The position numbers were made by a program, and so were the translations under genes. DNA of 64,000 bases from Dehalococcoidia bacterium (GTDB lineage: Bacteria > Chloroflexota > Dehalococcoidia > DSTF01 > JACRBR01), in contig JAKFYB010000013.1 in the NCBI GenBank assembly GCA_021731085.1, forward strand, positions 24,125 to 88,124, read 5' to 3'. The notes under the pieces are model-generated. The model ran no database searches and had not been told where the DNA came from. It saw only the letters and a list, made by a program, of their open reading frames with translations. Positions 24,435 through 32,265 of this stretch are shown here, piece after piece (position 1 is the stretch's first letter; every line of letters starts with the position of its first letter).

Positions 24435-25832
24435 CTAGGTGGCGCAGGCGCGACCATAGCTGAGGGCGACGATCAGGAGGTCATTGGAGTTCACTATGCC
24501 GTTCTTGTCGATATCGATGTTCGGCCGCGTGGTCGACGCGAAGCTGAGCCCGACGATCAGCAGGTCATTGGAGTTGACGACCTTGTTCGTGTCCAGCGAA
24601 CTGATCTCGAGGCCATCCGGGCAGCCGTCAGTATCGCTGTCCTCGGCAACAGGCGACGTGTGGTAGCCCTTGATCTCGACGCCGTCGCGGATGCCGTCGT
24701 CGTCCATGTCGGCGTCCGTAGAACTCCAGCCGCGAATGTTCTCGAACGCGTTGCTGAGTGCGTCGCCATCGGTATCGTCGGCCGCCTGCGGCACCACGGG
24801 CACGGACGCCGCGTTCGTCGGATCGGAGCCCAGCGCACACTCTCCGCCGTCCGTCACCAGGTCGCCATCGGTGTCCAGAAGGGCGGGGTTCAGCGTCCCG
24901 GTGACAGGCCCGGCGCAGCTGAATGGTGGAGCGGGGGCGGTTGGCTCGAAGCGGTCAGGGAACCCATCTGCGTCGGCGTCTATGTCGCACACATCGCCCT
25001 GCGGGTCGCCTCTCGGTCGTGTTGCGTCGGCTGGCCCGATGCCCTGTGTCGAGACGGGATCGTTGTCCGTGTTGAGCTGGCTCGCATTGGGGATGTTGGG
25101 ACAGTTGTCTGCGTCGTTCAGTACGAAATCCCCGTCGGTGTCTTCCGCGCCGTTTGGGTCAAGGCGCGTCGCGCTGGAAATGTTGATCCAGGCCTCAGGG
25201 CGAATGGCCTCCTGGTCGACTTCGATCTTACGCGTGTCGCCGTTAGAGGCAGCGTCGTTGAGGACGCGGAAGATCACGACGCCGTCGCCGTTGAGATCAG
25301 GGGTCTCGGAGCAGTCGGCGTCCTGCCCGAGACCAACCCCGTCGACGTTGCAGACGACATCGGGAAGTCCCGACGCTTCGATCGAAGCCAGCCCTGCGGT
25401 CTGGTCGAGCAGCGTGACCTTCTCGTCCTCGACAAAGGCAAAGACGAGGAGTGTGCAACCCATCGCGGCCTTGGATTGCTCGACCACGACGGCCTGGTAG
25501 GTGCAGGTCTCGTCTATACGGTTGTGGTCGAGCGCGTCGAGGTCGTTCAGTTCACCCTGCTCGAGGCGAGCGTCCCCATCGCCGAAGGCCGTCGCCAACG
25601 AAGCGATGCTCACCGCTTCAGCGGGCGGGATGACATTGAGGCATGCCGTCTGTTCGTCGGCGGGCGTCGTGACGTCGTTCGGGTCGCCGTCCAGATAGGG
25701 CGCGATGTTCTCGCAGGCGATGACCGCCACGTCGAGAGCATCCGCGTCCGTAGCAGGCGGAGCGCCGAATGCGAGAAAACAAGCGGTTAGCAGGGTGGCA
25801 GCGGCGAGTGGAAGTTTGAGGGACATACTCAC
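24435..25832 (-). CDS. Secreted thrombospondin type-3 repeat protein with dockerin-like end (copy B)
   Basis: A 465-residue paralogue directly upstream of copy A, 80 bp apart. It has a signal peptide ending near residue 30, the same N-terminal IACENIAPYLDGDPNDVTTP domain, calcium repeats (DTDGDFVLNDADNCPNIPN, DTDGDLVTDGGECALGSDP) and the same dockerin-like pair. The start may be this ATG or the one two codons in. The two genes look like a tandem duplication whose N-terminal domains diverged while the ends stayed nearly identical. No cohesin domain is present in the window. Confidence 0.88.
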   Translation of the reverse strand: MSMSLKLPLAAATLLTACFLAFGAPPATDADALDVAVIACENIAPYLDGDPNDVTTPADEQTACLNVIPPAEAVSIASLATAFGDGDARLEQGELNDLDALDHNRIDETCTYQAVVVEQSKAAMGCTLLVFAFVEDEKVTLLDQTAGLASIEASGLPDVVCNVDGVGLGQDADCSETPDLNGDGVVIFRVLNDAASNGDTRKIEVDQEAIRPEAWINISSATRLDPNGAEDTDGDFVLNDADNCPNIPNASQLNTDNDPVSTQGIGPADATRPRGDPQGDVCDIDADADGFPDRFEPTAPAPPFSCAGPVTGTLNPALLDTDGDLVTDGGECALGSDPTNAASVPVVPQAADDTDGDALSNAFENIRGWSSTDADMDDDGIRDGVEIKGYHTSPVAEDSDTDGCPDGLEISSLDTNKVVNSNDLLIVGLSFASTTRPNIDIDKNGIVNSNDLLIVALSYGRACAT

Positions 25833-25880
25833 ATCATAGGGTCGAGCTGAACTCCTTCAACCCCGAACGCCCGATTCGCG

Positions 25881-25898
25881 CCGCCAATAATGTGGCGG
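25881..25898. promoter_or_regulatory. Inverted repeat in the divergent region before the EF-G paralogue
   Basis: CCGCCA and TGGCGG form a perfect 6-bp stem around ATAATG, followed by TTTTCG on the plus strand. It could be an operator or a weak hairpin between the divergent copy B gene and the EF-G paralogue. Confidence 0.35.
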
Positions 25899-25922
25899 TT
25901 TTCGTCAATTTCGCCGCGCTGG

Positions 25923-25928
25923 TATGAT
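25923..25928 (+). promoter_or_regulatory. Probable -10 element of the EF-G paralogue
   Basis: TATGAT inside GGTATGATCT lies 80 bases before the chosen start. The same 10-mer occurs before the LCP-family gene at 38061-38070. No clear -35 is seen. Confidence 0.4.
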
Positions 25929-26008
25929 CTCGGCCCACAGGGAATCATCGCGATAGGCGCGGCGCTATGCGCCGGCAAGAGGGAGTTCACTCAGGAGCGC
26001 AACCGGGC

Positions 26009-28072
26009 ATGAAGGAATACACGACCGATCAGATCCGCAACGTCGTCCTGCTGGGCCATGGTGGCACGGGGAAAACGTCATTGTCGGAGGCGGCGCTGTT
26101 TTCATGCGGAGGGACGTCGCGGCTGGGGAAGGTGGACGAAGGCACAACCACGTCCGACTTCGAACCAGACGAGACCAAGCGCAAGATAAGTCTGAGCCTC
26201 GCCCTCATCCCCTGCGAGTGGTCCGGCCACAAGATCAACCTTGTCGACACACCCGGGTACGCCGACTTCGTCGGTGAAGTGAAGTCCGGCATTCGTGCCG
26301 CCGACATCGGCGTAATCCTCATCGACGCCGTTGCGGGCGTGCAGGTCGGTACCGAGATGGCCTGGAGCCACGGCGAGCAGGCTGGCCTGCCACGCTTGTT
26401 CTTCATCAACCGCATGGATCGCGAAAACGCGAACTTCGAACAGACCGTCGCGCAGTTGCAACAGCGATTTGGCAAAGGCATCGCTCCATTGATGCTGCCG
26501 ATCGGCTCGCAGGACAGCTTCGTAGGCGTCGTCAACGTCATCGAGAACAAGGCGTACATGGGCGACAAAGGCACGCCTGCCGAGGTACCGGCCGACATGG
26601 TCGACGCCGTCGCTACCGCGCGCGATCTGATTATCGAAGCCGCAGCCGAAGCGGATGACGAACTGCTGGAGAAGTATCTCGATGGCAAGGAGATCGGCGA
26701 GGACGAACTGACGCATGCCCTGCGCCATGGCATCGTCGAGGGCGCGGCCCACCCGGTGTTCGTCGGCTCGGCCGCGAAGAACATCGGTGTCTCGAATTTC
26801 CTTGACGCGTTGGTCGCCGACTGCCCGGCGCCTGCCGAAATGCACGCCGTCCACGCGGGCGACGAAGACATCACAGCGTCGCCCGCGGGACCACTCGCGG
26901 CGTTCGTGTTCAAGACATCGGCCGACCCGTTCGTCGGACGGCTGACGTACCTCCGCGTCGTGTCCGGCACGCTGAAGGCGGACTCGCACGTCTGGAACAC
27001 ACAACACAAGGCGGACGAGCGCATCGGCCAGATCAGCGTGCTCAAGGGTAAGACGCAGGATCACGTCCCGACGCTGGTCGCGGGTGACATCGGAGCCGTC
27101 GCGAAGCTCGCGCACACAGTCACGGGCGACACGCTGTCCACGAAGGAACATCCGGTCGAACTGCCTGCGCTCGTCTTCCCGAAGCCTCCGTTCAACGTCG
27201 CTGTAACGCCGAAAGGCAAGGGTGACGTCGAGAAGTTGGGGTCGTCACTACAGCGCATCGCAGAAGAAGATCCGACGCTCTACGTCCACCGCGACGAGAC
27301 TACAGGCGAGACGATCATCTCCGGCATGGGCGAAACGCACGTTGACGTCGCAGCCGAGAAGATGAAGCGCAAGTTCGGCGTGGAGGTGGACATGCACGCA
27401 CCGCGCATACCGTATCGCGAAACGGTGCACGGCTTTGCTGACTCCGAGTACATCCACAAGAAGCAGTCGGGCGGGCACGGCCAATACGCGCGCGTTGCGA
27501 TCAAGCTCGAGCCCAACAAGGGTGGCGGCTTCCAGTTTATCGATGCCGTGGTTGGCGGGTCCGTGCCTCGCAACTTCATACCGGCCGTCGAGAAAGGCAT
27601 CGTCGAGGCGATGTATGAAGGCGCGCTCGCACACTTCCCGATGGTCGACATGAAGGTCACCCTGTACGACGGCAAGGAGCATCCCGTCGATTCGTCGGAG
27701 ATGGCCTTCAAGATCGCCGGCTCACAGGCGCTCAAGCAGGGCATGATCAAGGCGACGCCGGTCCTACTCGAGCCGGTGTACGAGATGAACATCCATGTGC
27801 CGGAGGCGTTCACCGGCGATGTCATGAGCGATCTGAATACGAAGCGCGCGAAGGTTCACGGCATGTCACCGGACGACTACGGCATGACGATGATCAACGC
27901 CGAAGCGCCACTCGCGGAAGTGCTCCGTTATGCGACAGATCTCCGCTCGATCACGCAGGGACGCGGGACATTCGAGATGGAGTTCCATCATTACGACGAG
28001 GTGCCCCTGCATATCGCGCAGAAGGTCATCGCCGAAGCGCAGAAGGCGCGTGAGGCCTTGGCTGCGCACTAA
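26009..28072 (+). CDS. Elongation factor G paralogue (EF-G-2-like GTPase)
   Basis: A 687-residue five-domain translational GTPase. G1 is GHGGTGKTSLSE rather than GHIDAGKTT of canonical EF-G, G3 is DTPGYADF and G4 is NRMD. Domain IV contains KKQSGGHGQYARV, the ribosome decoding-site loop region. The altered G1 and the absence of rps12/rps7/tuf neighbours show a paralogue of the EF-G-2 type rather than the main fusA. The ATG at 26009 is used (AGGAG about 12 bases upstream); an in-frame start 14 codons earlier is possible. It is divergent from the calcium-repeat genes. Confidence 0.88.
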   Translation: MKEYTTDQIRNVVLLGHGGTGKTSLSEAALFSCGGTSRLGKVDEGTTTSDFEPDETKRKISLSLALIPCEWSGHKINLVDTPGYADFVGEVKSGIRAADIGVILIDAVAGVQVGTEMAWSHGEQAGLPRLFFINRMDRENANFEQTVAQLQQRFGKGIAPLMLPIGSQDSFVGVVNVIENKAYMGDKGTPAEVPADMVDAVATARDLIIEAAAEADDELLEKYLDGKEIGEDELTHALRHGIVEGAAHPVFVGSAAKNIGVSNFLDALVADCPAPAEMHAVHAGDEDITASPAGPLAAFVFKTSADPFVGRLTYLRVVSGTLKADSHVWNTQHKADERIGQISVLKGKTQDHVPTLVAGDIGAVAKLAHTVTGDTLSTKEHPVELPALVFPKPPFNVAVTPKGKGDVEKLGSSLQRIAEEDPTLYVHRDETTGETIISGMGETHVDVAAEKMKRKFGVEVDMHAPRIPYRETVHGFADSEYIHKKQSGGHGQYARVAIKLEPNKGGGFQFIDAVVGGSVPRNFIPAVEKGIVEAMYEGALAHFPMVDMKVTLYDGKEHPVDSSEMAFKIAGSQALKQGMIKATPVLLEPVYEMNIHVPEAFTGDVMSDLNTKRAKVHGMSPDDYGMTMINAEAPLAEVLRYATDLRSITQGRGTFEMEFHHYDEVPLHIAQKVIAEAQKAREALAAH

Positions 28073-28088
28073 GCGGGCGCCACATGCG

Positions 28089-28112
28089 GTAGGGGCGCAG
28101 CCTGCTGCGCCC
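28089..28112. repeat. REP-like palindrome, family 1
   Basis: A 24-base unit, GTAG then GGGCGCAG-CCTG-CTGCGCCC, follows the EF-G gene. It is identical to 53210-53233. It forms an 8-bp hairpin with a 4-base loop. Confidence 0.7.
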
Positions 28113-28133
28113 GCTGCGACCGACTCACCGTCG

Positions 28134-28637
28134 TTACAGGTCGTAAAACTTGCGCGTGTTCCCCATGCCGGCGACAAGCGGCGCCTGCAGGATCGATGCC
28201 GCCTGCTTGAGGTGCATCAGATCATGGTACGCCCACTGGTGAATGAGATCGCTCACCGTGATCGGACCCGCCTCGTCATGCTCGCCGGTGCGAGCGAGCT
28301 GTTCCTCGGTGAGCACCATCAATGCGGCGCACTCCTCCGGCCGGCGCGTTTCGAGCGCTTCGAGCATTTCGCACACGTCCCGATCGAGCAGGCCACGCTC
28401 CTGCATCCTTGCCAGCGGGTCGATCGAGCGGATGAACGGGCGATCTTCGTCCAGAATGCGGTGGATGCGGTCGTCGAAGATTACGGCATCGACGTCGACG
28501 ATGTGGGCAACGACGTGGTGGACTGACCACCCTTCGTCGTGCGGCTCGCCAATGACGGCTGCGGGGTAGTCGGCCAGCATCTCGTCGAGCGTCGCCGCCG
28601 TGCTGTTCAGGATGTTGAAGACTGTTGGGTGAATCAT
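28134..28637 (-). CDS. DinB-family protein
   Basis: A 167-residue four-helix-bundle protein. Histidines in the DinB metal pattern are visible: His39/40 in WSVHHVVAHIVDVD and the C-terminal HQWAYHDLMHLKQA. The family includes metal-dependent thiol transferases and damage-induced proteins. The ATG at 28637 starts MIHPTVFNIL; another ATG lies five codons earlier. It ends the minus-strand run from the EamA gene (19-bp gap). Confidence 0.85.
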   Translation of the reverse strand: MIHPTVFNILNSTAATLDEMLADYPAAVIGEPHDEGWSVHHVVAHIVDVDAVIFDDRIHRILDEDRPFIRSIDPLARMQERGLLDRDVCEMLEALETRRPEECAALMVLTEEQLARTGEHDEAGPITVSDLIHQWAYHDLMHLKQAASILQAPLVAGMGNTRKFYDL

Positions 28638-28656
28638 CGCGCGCTCCTTCATCTGC

Positions 28657-29550
28657 CTACAGTAGCACCAGCCAAAGGCCGGCGATCGTGACCAGCGTGC
28701 CGAGCAGGATGCGCGGTGTCAGCTGTTCATGCAGAAACAGAAAACCCATCGGCAAGGCGAAGAGCGGCGCCGACGTCGTCACGAAGGCCGTCCGTGCCGC
28801 TCCTATATTCTCGACTGCATAGATGAAGAGCACGCTGCCGATGCCGGTGCCGACGAGGCCTGCCGCCGCGATCATCGCGATGCCGAGCCGCGTCGGAGGC
28901 TCGCGCCACGGCGCCTGCTGGAAGCGCCCGTGCGTCAGTGCGATCGTCGCCCAGACGGCCGCGGACGCGGCGGGTATGCGCAGGCTCGCCGCGCCGATCG
29001 CATCGAGATCGCCCTGCTGGCCACGCAGCCAGATCGTCGCGATGGCCCACGAAGCGGCGGCCGCAACGGCAAACATGACGCCCCGTACGACATCGACACG
29101 GACGGGGTTGTCGGCGTCGGCCTGGTGCTGCTCAAGGACGATCCAGATGATGCCGGCAACAATCAGCACGCCGCCGATGGGCAGCGTCCATGTCACATCT
29201 TCACCGAGCAGAAGCACGGCGAGCAGAAACGTCGTGAAGGGATAGACGCTGTTCGTGATTGGGAACGAGCGATTGACGCCGAGAATGCCCAGGCCATTGA
29301 TATACAACGTATCGCCCACAGCCTGACCCATGATGCCGGATCCCATCATCGAGACCGCCGTAAGGAGTGTCATCGCGCCGAACTGGGCGAAGCCATCACT
29401 CACGAACAGCATCGCGACGAGAAAGATGCTCGCGGTCAGGCTGCGGATCGCCGACATGAGCAACGGCGGCATCCGCCCGGCCTGCGACGCGAGCAGCACG
29501 GAACTCAGCGCCCAGAGCGCAGAAGAAAGCAGTGCTGCCCCGGCGCCCAT
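28657..29550 (-). CDS. EamA/DMT-family transporter
   Basis: A 297-residue protein with about ten membrane helices in two repeated EamA units. The first runs from LLSSALWALSSVLLA to TLPIGGVLIVAGIIWIVL and the second from GVMFAVAAAASWAIATIWL to the end, LGTLVTIAGLWLVLL. Drug/metabolite transporters of this kind export amino acids or metabolites; the substrate cannot be told from sequence. The gap of 121 bases to the prephenate dehydratase stop contains a hairpin repeat. Confidence 0.88.
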   Translation of the reverse strand: MGAGAALLSSALWALSSVLLASQAGRMPPLLMSAIRSLTASIFLVAMLFVSDGFAQFGAMTLLTAVSMMGSGIMGQAVGDTLYINGLGILGVNRSFPITNSVYPFTTFLLAVLLLGEDVTWTLPIGGVLIVAGIIWIVLEQHQADADNPVRVDVVRGVMFAVAAAASWAIATIWLRGQQGDLDAIGAASLRIPAASAAVWATIALTHGRFQQAPWREPPTRLGIAMIAAAGLVGTGIGSVLFIYAVENIGAARTAFVTTSAPLFALPMGFLFLHEQLTPRILLGTLVTIAGLWLVLL

Positions 29551-29585
29551 CGAGAGTGCCTTCCTGAGAACATGCGTAGAACGGA

Positions 29586-29605
29586 GCGCGGGCTTTCAGC
29601 CCGCG
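29586..29605. repeat. REP-like palindrome, family 3
   Basis: GCGCGGGCT-TTC-AGCCCGCG, near-identical (19 of 20) to 52720-52739. On the plus strand TTTTC follows, but both flanking genes are on the minus strand, so it is better read as a repeat than as their terminator. Confidence 0.6.
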
Positions 29606-29671
29606 TTTTCGCTTGGCAACGTCTATCGTTGGATGGCCTATGTTACCGGCGCGCGAAGTTGACGGCGAGCC

Positions 29672-30490
29672 TCAGCCGCGCCATGCGGCGTAGGACCCGA
29701 AGATCTTGAAGAAGTTGGCCTGCTCCTTCACTGCCGCCAGCGCCTGCGCCACCTGCTGGTCGTCGCGATGACCTTCGCAGTCGATGAGGAAGATGTAGAT
29801 CCCCAGCTCGCCGCCGGATGGCCGCGACTCGATCTTCGTGAGGTTGATGCCGCGATCCGCGAACTCGTGCAACACGCTCACGAGCGTGCCCGGCCGGTCA
29901 TGCGCGACGGCGAAGCCAATCGACGTCTTGTCATCGCCCGTTCGCGCGCTGCCATCGGCGGCGAGAGAAACAAAGCGCGTCTGGTTAACGTGCGAGTCCT
30001 CGATGTTGCGCTCGATGATCTGCGCGCCGTAGATCTCGGCCGCACGTTCGGGTGCGATCGCAGCCGCGCCGGGCATCTTCAGCATGACGATAACGGCCTC
30101 TGCGTTCGAAAGCGCCGCTTCGGTCCGCACATCAGGGAAGTTGGCTTCGAGGTACTTGCGGCACTGCCCCAACGACTGGGGGTGCGAATAGATCACCCTG
30201 ATGGCGTCGCGCGCCGCACCGGGCGGCACCATCAGGAAGTGCTCGATCGGCAGGACGACTTCGCCGCAGATGGCGATCTCATGCTCCTCGATGAGAAGGT
30301 CAACGGTCTCAGTGACGCTGCCCTGCAGGCTGTTCTCGATGGGGATCACGGCGCGTTCGGCTTCGCCCTGTCGCACGGCGCGGACACAGCGTGTGATCGA
30401 AGGTACCGGGATGAGCGTGTCGCTCGGAAACAGGCGCATCGCAGCGACTTCTGTGTTGTTACCCGCGGGACCGAAATAGGCTACGCGCAC
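29672..30490 (-). CDS. pheA: Prephenate dehydratase
   Basis: A 272-residue stand-alone enzyme: prephenate to phenylpyruvate in phenylalanine synthesis. Seen: the catalytic domain start VAYFGPAGNNTEVAAM, IPIENSLQGSVTETVDLL and the conserved NQTRFVSLA (Thr-Arg-Phe catalytic motif). An ACT domain follows, with GTLVSVLHEFADRGINLTKI and ESRPSGGELGIYIFLIDCEG, for feedback by phenylalanine. There is no chorismate mutase domain. The GTG start at 30490 shares its first base with the stop of the TrkA-type gene, so they are translationally coupled despite unrelated roles. Confidence 0.95.
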   Translation of the reverse strand: MRVAYFGPAGNNTEVAAMRLFPSDTLIPVPSITRCVRAVRQGEAERAVIPIENSLQGSVTETVDLLIEEHEIAICGEVVLPIEHFLMVPPGAARDAIRVIYSHPQSLGQCRKYLEANFPDVRTEAALSNAEAVIVMLKMPGAAAIAPERAAEIYGAQIIERNIEDSHVNQTRFVSLAADGSARTGDDKTSIGFAVAHDRPGTLVSVLHEFADRGINLTKIESRPSGGELGIYIFLIDCEGHRDDQQVAQALAAVKEQANFFKIFGSYAAWRG

Positions 30491-31194
30491 TAGAAGCTGC
30501 GCACCGGCGGCGGCGACATGAGCGCCTCCCGCAGTTGCTCCTCGCTCTCGTGAAGGGTCACCGCGATCACTTCGTCGTCGGCGTGGATGATCGTGTCGGG
30601 CGACGGCACCTTCGGCTGGCCGTCATTGCCGACGACGAGGCAGATCATCGATTGGTACGGAAGCAGGATCGACTTGATCGGCGCTCCGACGACGCGCGAG
30701 TCCTCCGGAATGCGAACTTCGACCAGTTCGAGACCGCTGCCTTTGAGCTCGAGCAGCTGAATCAGGTGATGCGTCGTCGGCAGACCTTGCTCGATGTGCG
30801 CCATAATCGCAGATGTTGCCGACACCGTCGTGTCGACCTCGTCCAGCATCCGGAAGAAAGCTTCGTTCTTGGGATTGTTGATGCGGGCGACCGTGCGCTC
30901 GACGTTGAAGAGCTGCTTGGCGACCTGGCAGGCGACCATGTTGTCTTCATCGTCGCCCGTCACAGCGAGCAGCATGTTCGCGCGGCGCGTGCCTGCCTTC
31001 TCGTGTACAGACGCTTCGCAACCGTCGCCCTCGAGCACGATATCGCCGAGGTCGTCGGCGATAGCGCGCGCCTGTTCGGGATCCTGTTCGATCACGAGGA
31101 CTTCGTAATTCGCCTCGACGAGTTCCTTGGCGAGATGGAACCCGACCTTACCGCCACCGACGATGATGATGTACATCCGCGCTGAGGACGTCAT
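30490..31194 (-). CDS. TrkA-type potassium channel regulator, RCK N plus C domains
   Basis: A 234-residue protein with a Rossmann-type RCK_N domain (MYIIIVGGGKVGFHLAKELV with the GxGxxG nucleotide motif and acidic VIEQD) and an RCK_C domain (ELVEVRIPEDSRVVGAPI, ADDEVIAVTLHESE). AGGAGG lies 5 bases before the ATG at 31194, which overlaps the upstream gene's stop. It regulates a K+ channel or transporter subunit by nucleotide binding; no membrane subunit is present in the window. Confidence 0.9.
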   Translation of the reverse strand: MTSSARMYIIIVGGGKVGFHLAKELVEANYEVLVIEQDPEQARAIADDLGDIVLEGDGCEASVHEKAGTRRANMLLAVTGDDEDNMVACQVAKQLFNVERTVARINNPKNEAFFRMLDEVDTTVSATSAIMAHIEQGLPTTHHLIQLLELKGSGLELVEVRIPEDSRVVGAPIKSILLPYQSMICLVVGNDGQPKVPSPDTIIHADDEVIAVTLHESEEQLREALMSPPPVRSF

Positions 31195-31646
31195 TCGTCC
31201 TCCTGGCGCAGGAACGCCGCGACGACTTCGCTTGCAGCCTCGTCGGAAGGCGCCTCGATGATCTTCTTCAGGCGCTTGGCCTGCACGCGCGTCGGGTTGA
31301 TCGTACGGAGGCCCATGTTGCGGTACATCTCTTCACGCAACGGATCGAACACACGGCTGGCGACGACAGGCACACCGAAGACGTGCTTGGCCATCTGCGC
31401 CGCCATGACGTTGCGGTTGTCGCCGCGCGTCGTGCTGACGAAGGCGTCGGCCTCACGCAGCTTGATCCGCTCCAGCACGTCAATGTCCATACCGTTGCCA
31501 ACATGCGTCTTGCCGCGAAAGTCCTCGGGCAAAAAGCGGAACGCCGTGGAATCCGCGTCCAGCACTAGGACGTCGTTGCCTGCACTATCAAACTCTGTCG
31601 CGAGCGCGGCGCCTGTGCGACCGCAGCCCATGATGACGACTTTCAC
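31191..31646 (-). CDS. Second TrkA-type protein, RCK N domain only
   Basis: A 151-residue protein starting at a GTG with GGGAG upstream. It has KVVIMGCGRTGAALATEFDS (GxGxxG) and VLVLDADSTAF. It contains only the nucleotide-binding half; the C-terminal ligand domain is missing and replaced by a short basic/acidic helix (QAKRLKKIIEAPSDE). It likely pairs with the downstream full-length TrkA-type protein, which overlaps it by 4 bp (ATGA). Confidence 0.88.
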   Translation of the reverse strand: MKVVIMGCGRTGAALATEFDSAGNDVLVLDADSTAFRFLPEDFRGKTHVGNGMDIDVLERIKLREADAFVSTTRGDNRNVMAAQMAKHVFGVPVVASRVFDPLREEMYRNMGLRTINPTRVQAKRLKKIIEAPSDEAASEVVAAFLRQEDE

Positions 31647-31674
31647 TGTGCTCCCTCTCGTTGCGCTGTTACGC

Positions 31675-32124
31675 CTATTCGTGCACAGGGTGGCGCCACA
31701 GCCACACGCTGCACGGCGCCGCGCGCACCACATACTGCGTCAGGCGCCCCATCTGGTACTCGCCCAGCGGCGCCTTGTGCTCGGCACCCATGACAATCAG
31801 ATCGACGCCGCGCTCCATCGCCTCATCGACGATCGCGTGGCCAGCTTCCCGCGCCTGCAGCAACTCGCCTTCGATCTTGAAGTCGTGCTCCTGCGCGACC
31901 TTCTCCGCCTGCACAAGCACGCCTTCACCCGACGAAGCCTCATCCGAAAGGTCGGCGTCGAGCGGCAGCGACCGCTTCACCTCTATGACGTGAACGGCGT
32001 AGACCTTGCCTTTGTTCTTGCGGGCGATGTTGCAGGCGAGCGCGACGGCGTCCATGCTCGCCGGGGATCCGTCAACAGGCACGAGGATGGTCCGGAATCC
32101 CGCCGTCGGATCGGTTGTTGCCAC
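31675..32124 (-). CDS. Universal stress protein (UspA family)
   Basis: A 149-residue Usp starting at GTG. Seen: TILVPVDGSPASMDAVALAC, LIVMGAEHKAPLGEYQMGRL and TQYVVRAAPCSVWLWR. The typical G-2x-G-9x-G-S/T ATP loop is altered (no GxxG, and TQ replaces the final serine pair), so it may be a non-ATP-binding type. It heads the operon of two TrkA-type proteins, suggesting a role in K+ homeostasis. Confidence 0.88.
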   Translation of the reverse strand: MATTDPTAGFRTILVPVDGSPASMDAVALACNIARKNKGKVYAVHVIEVKRSLPLDADLSDEASSGEGVLVQAEKVAQEHDFKIEGELLQAREAGHAIVDEAMERGVDLIVMGAEHKAPLGEYQMGRLTQYVVRAAPCSVWLWRHPVHE

Positions 32125-32265
32125 AGGTTCCTATGCTCCAGATCTCCCCGTTTCCGGGGCGTCTGGGCATTATAGGAACGCATGTCTAAAGCGGCAACCG
32201 AATCTGACCGCGTTCAGCTATGAAACAGGCCGACTCTCGTCACATTGACGCTAACGGCCGGTCGC

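Noticed and set aside
24357..25790. Long plus-strand open frame of 477 codons
   Set aside because: It is the antisense shadow of the calcium-repeat gene, whose Asp-rich codons keep this frame open; it has no ribosome site or domain.
22969..25832. Cellulosome-type cohesin-dockerin locus
   Set aside because: The dockerin-like ends are real, but there is no cohesin, scaffoldin or glycoside hydrolase nearby, so a cellulosome is not supported.
26102..27151. Minus-strand frame of 349 codons inside the EF-G paralogue
   Set aside because: A shadow frame of a clearly conserved translational GTPase on the opposite strand.
28729..29709. Plus-strand frame of 326 codons
   Set aside because: Antisense to the EamA transporter gene; Arg-rich low-complexity product without any family features.
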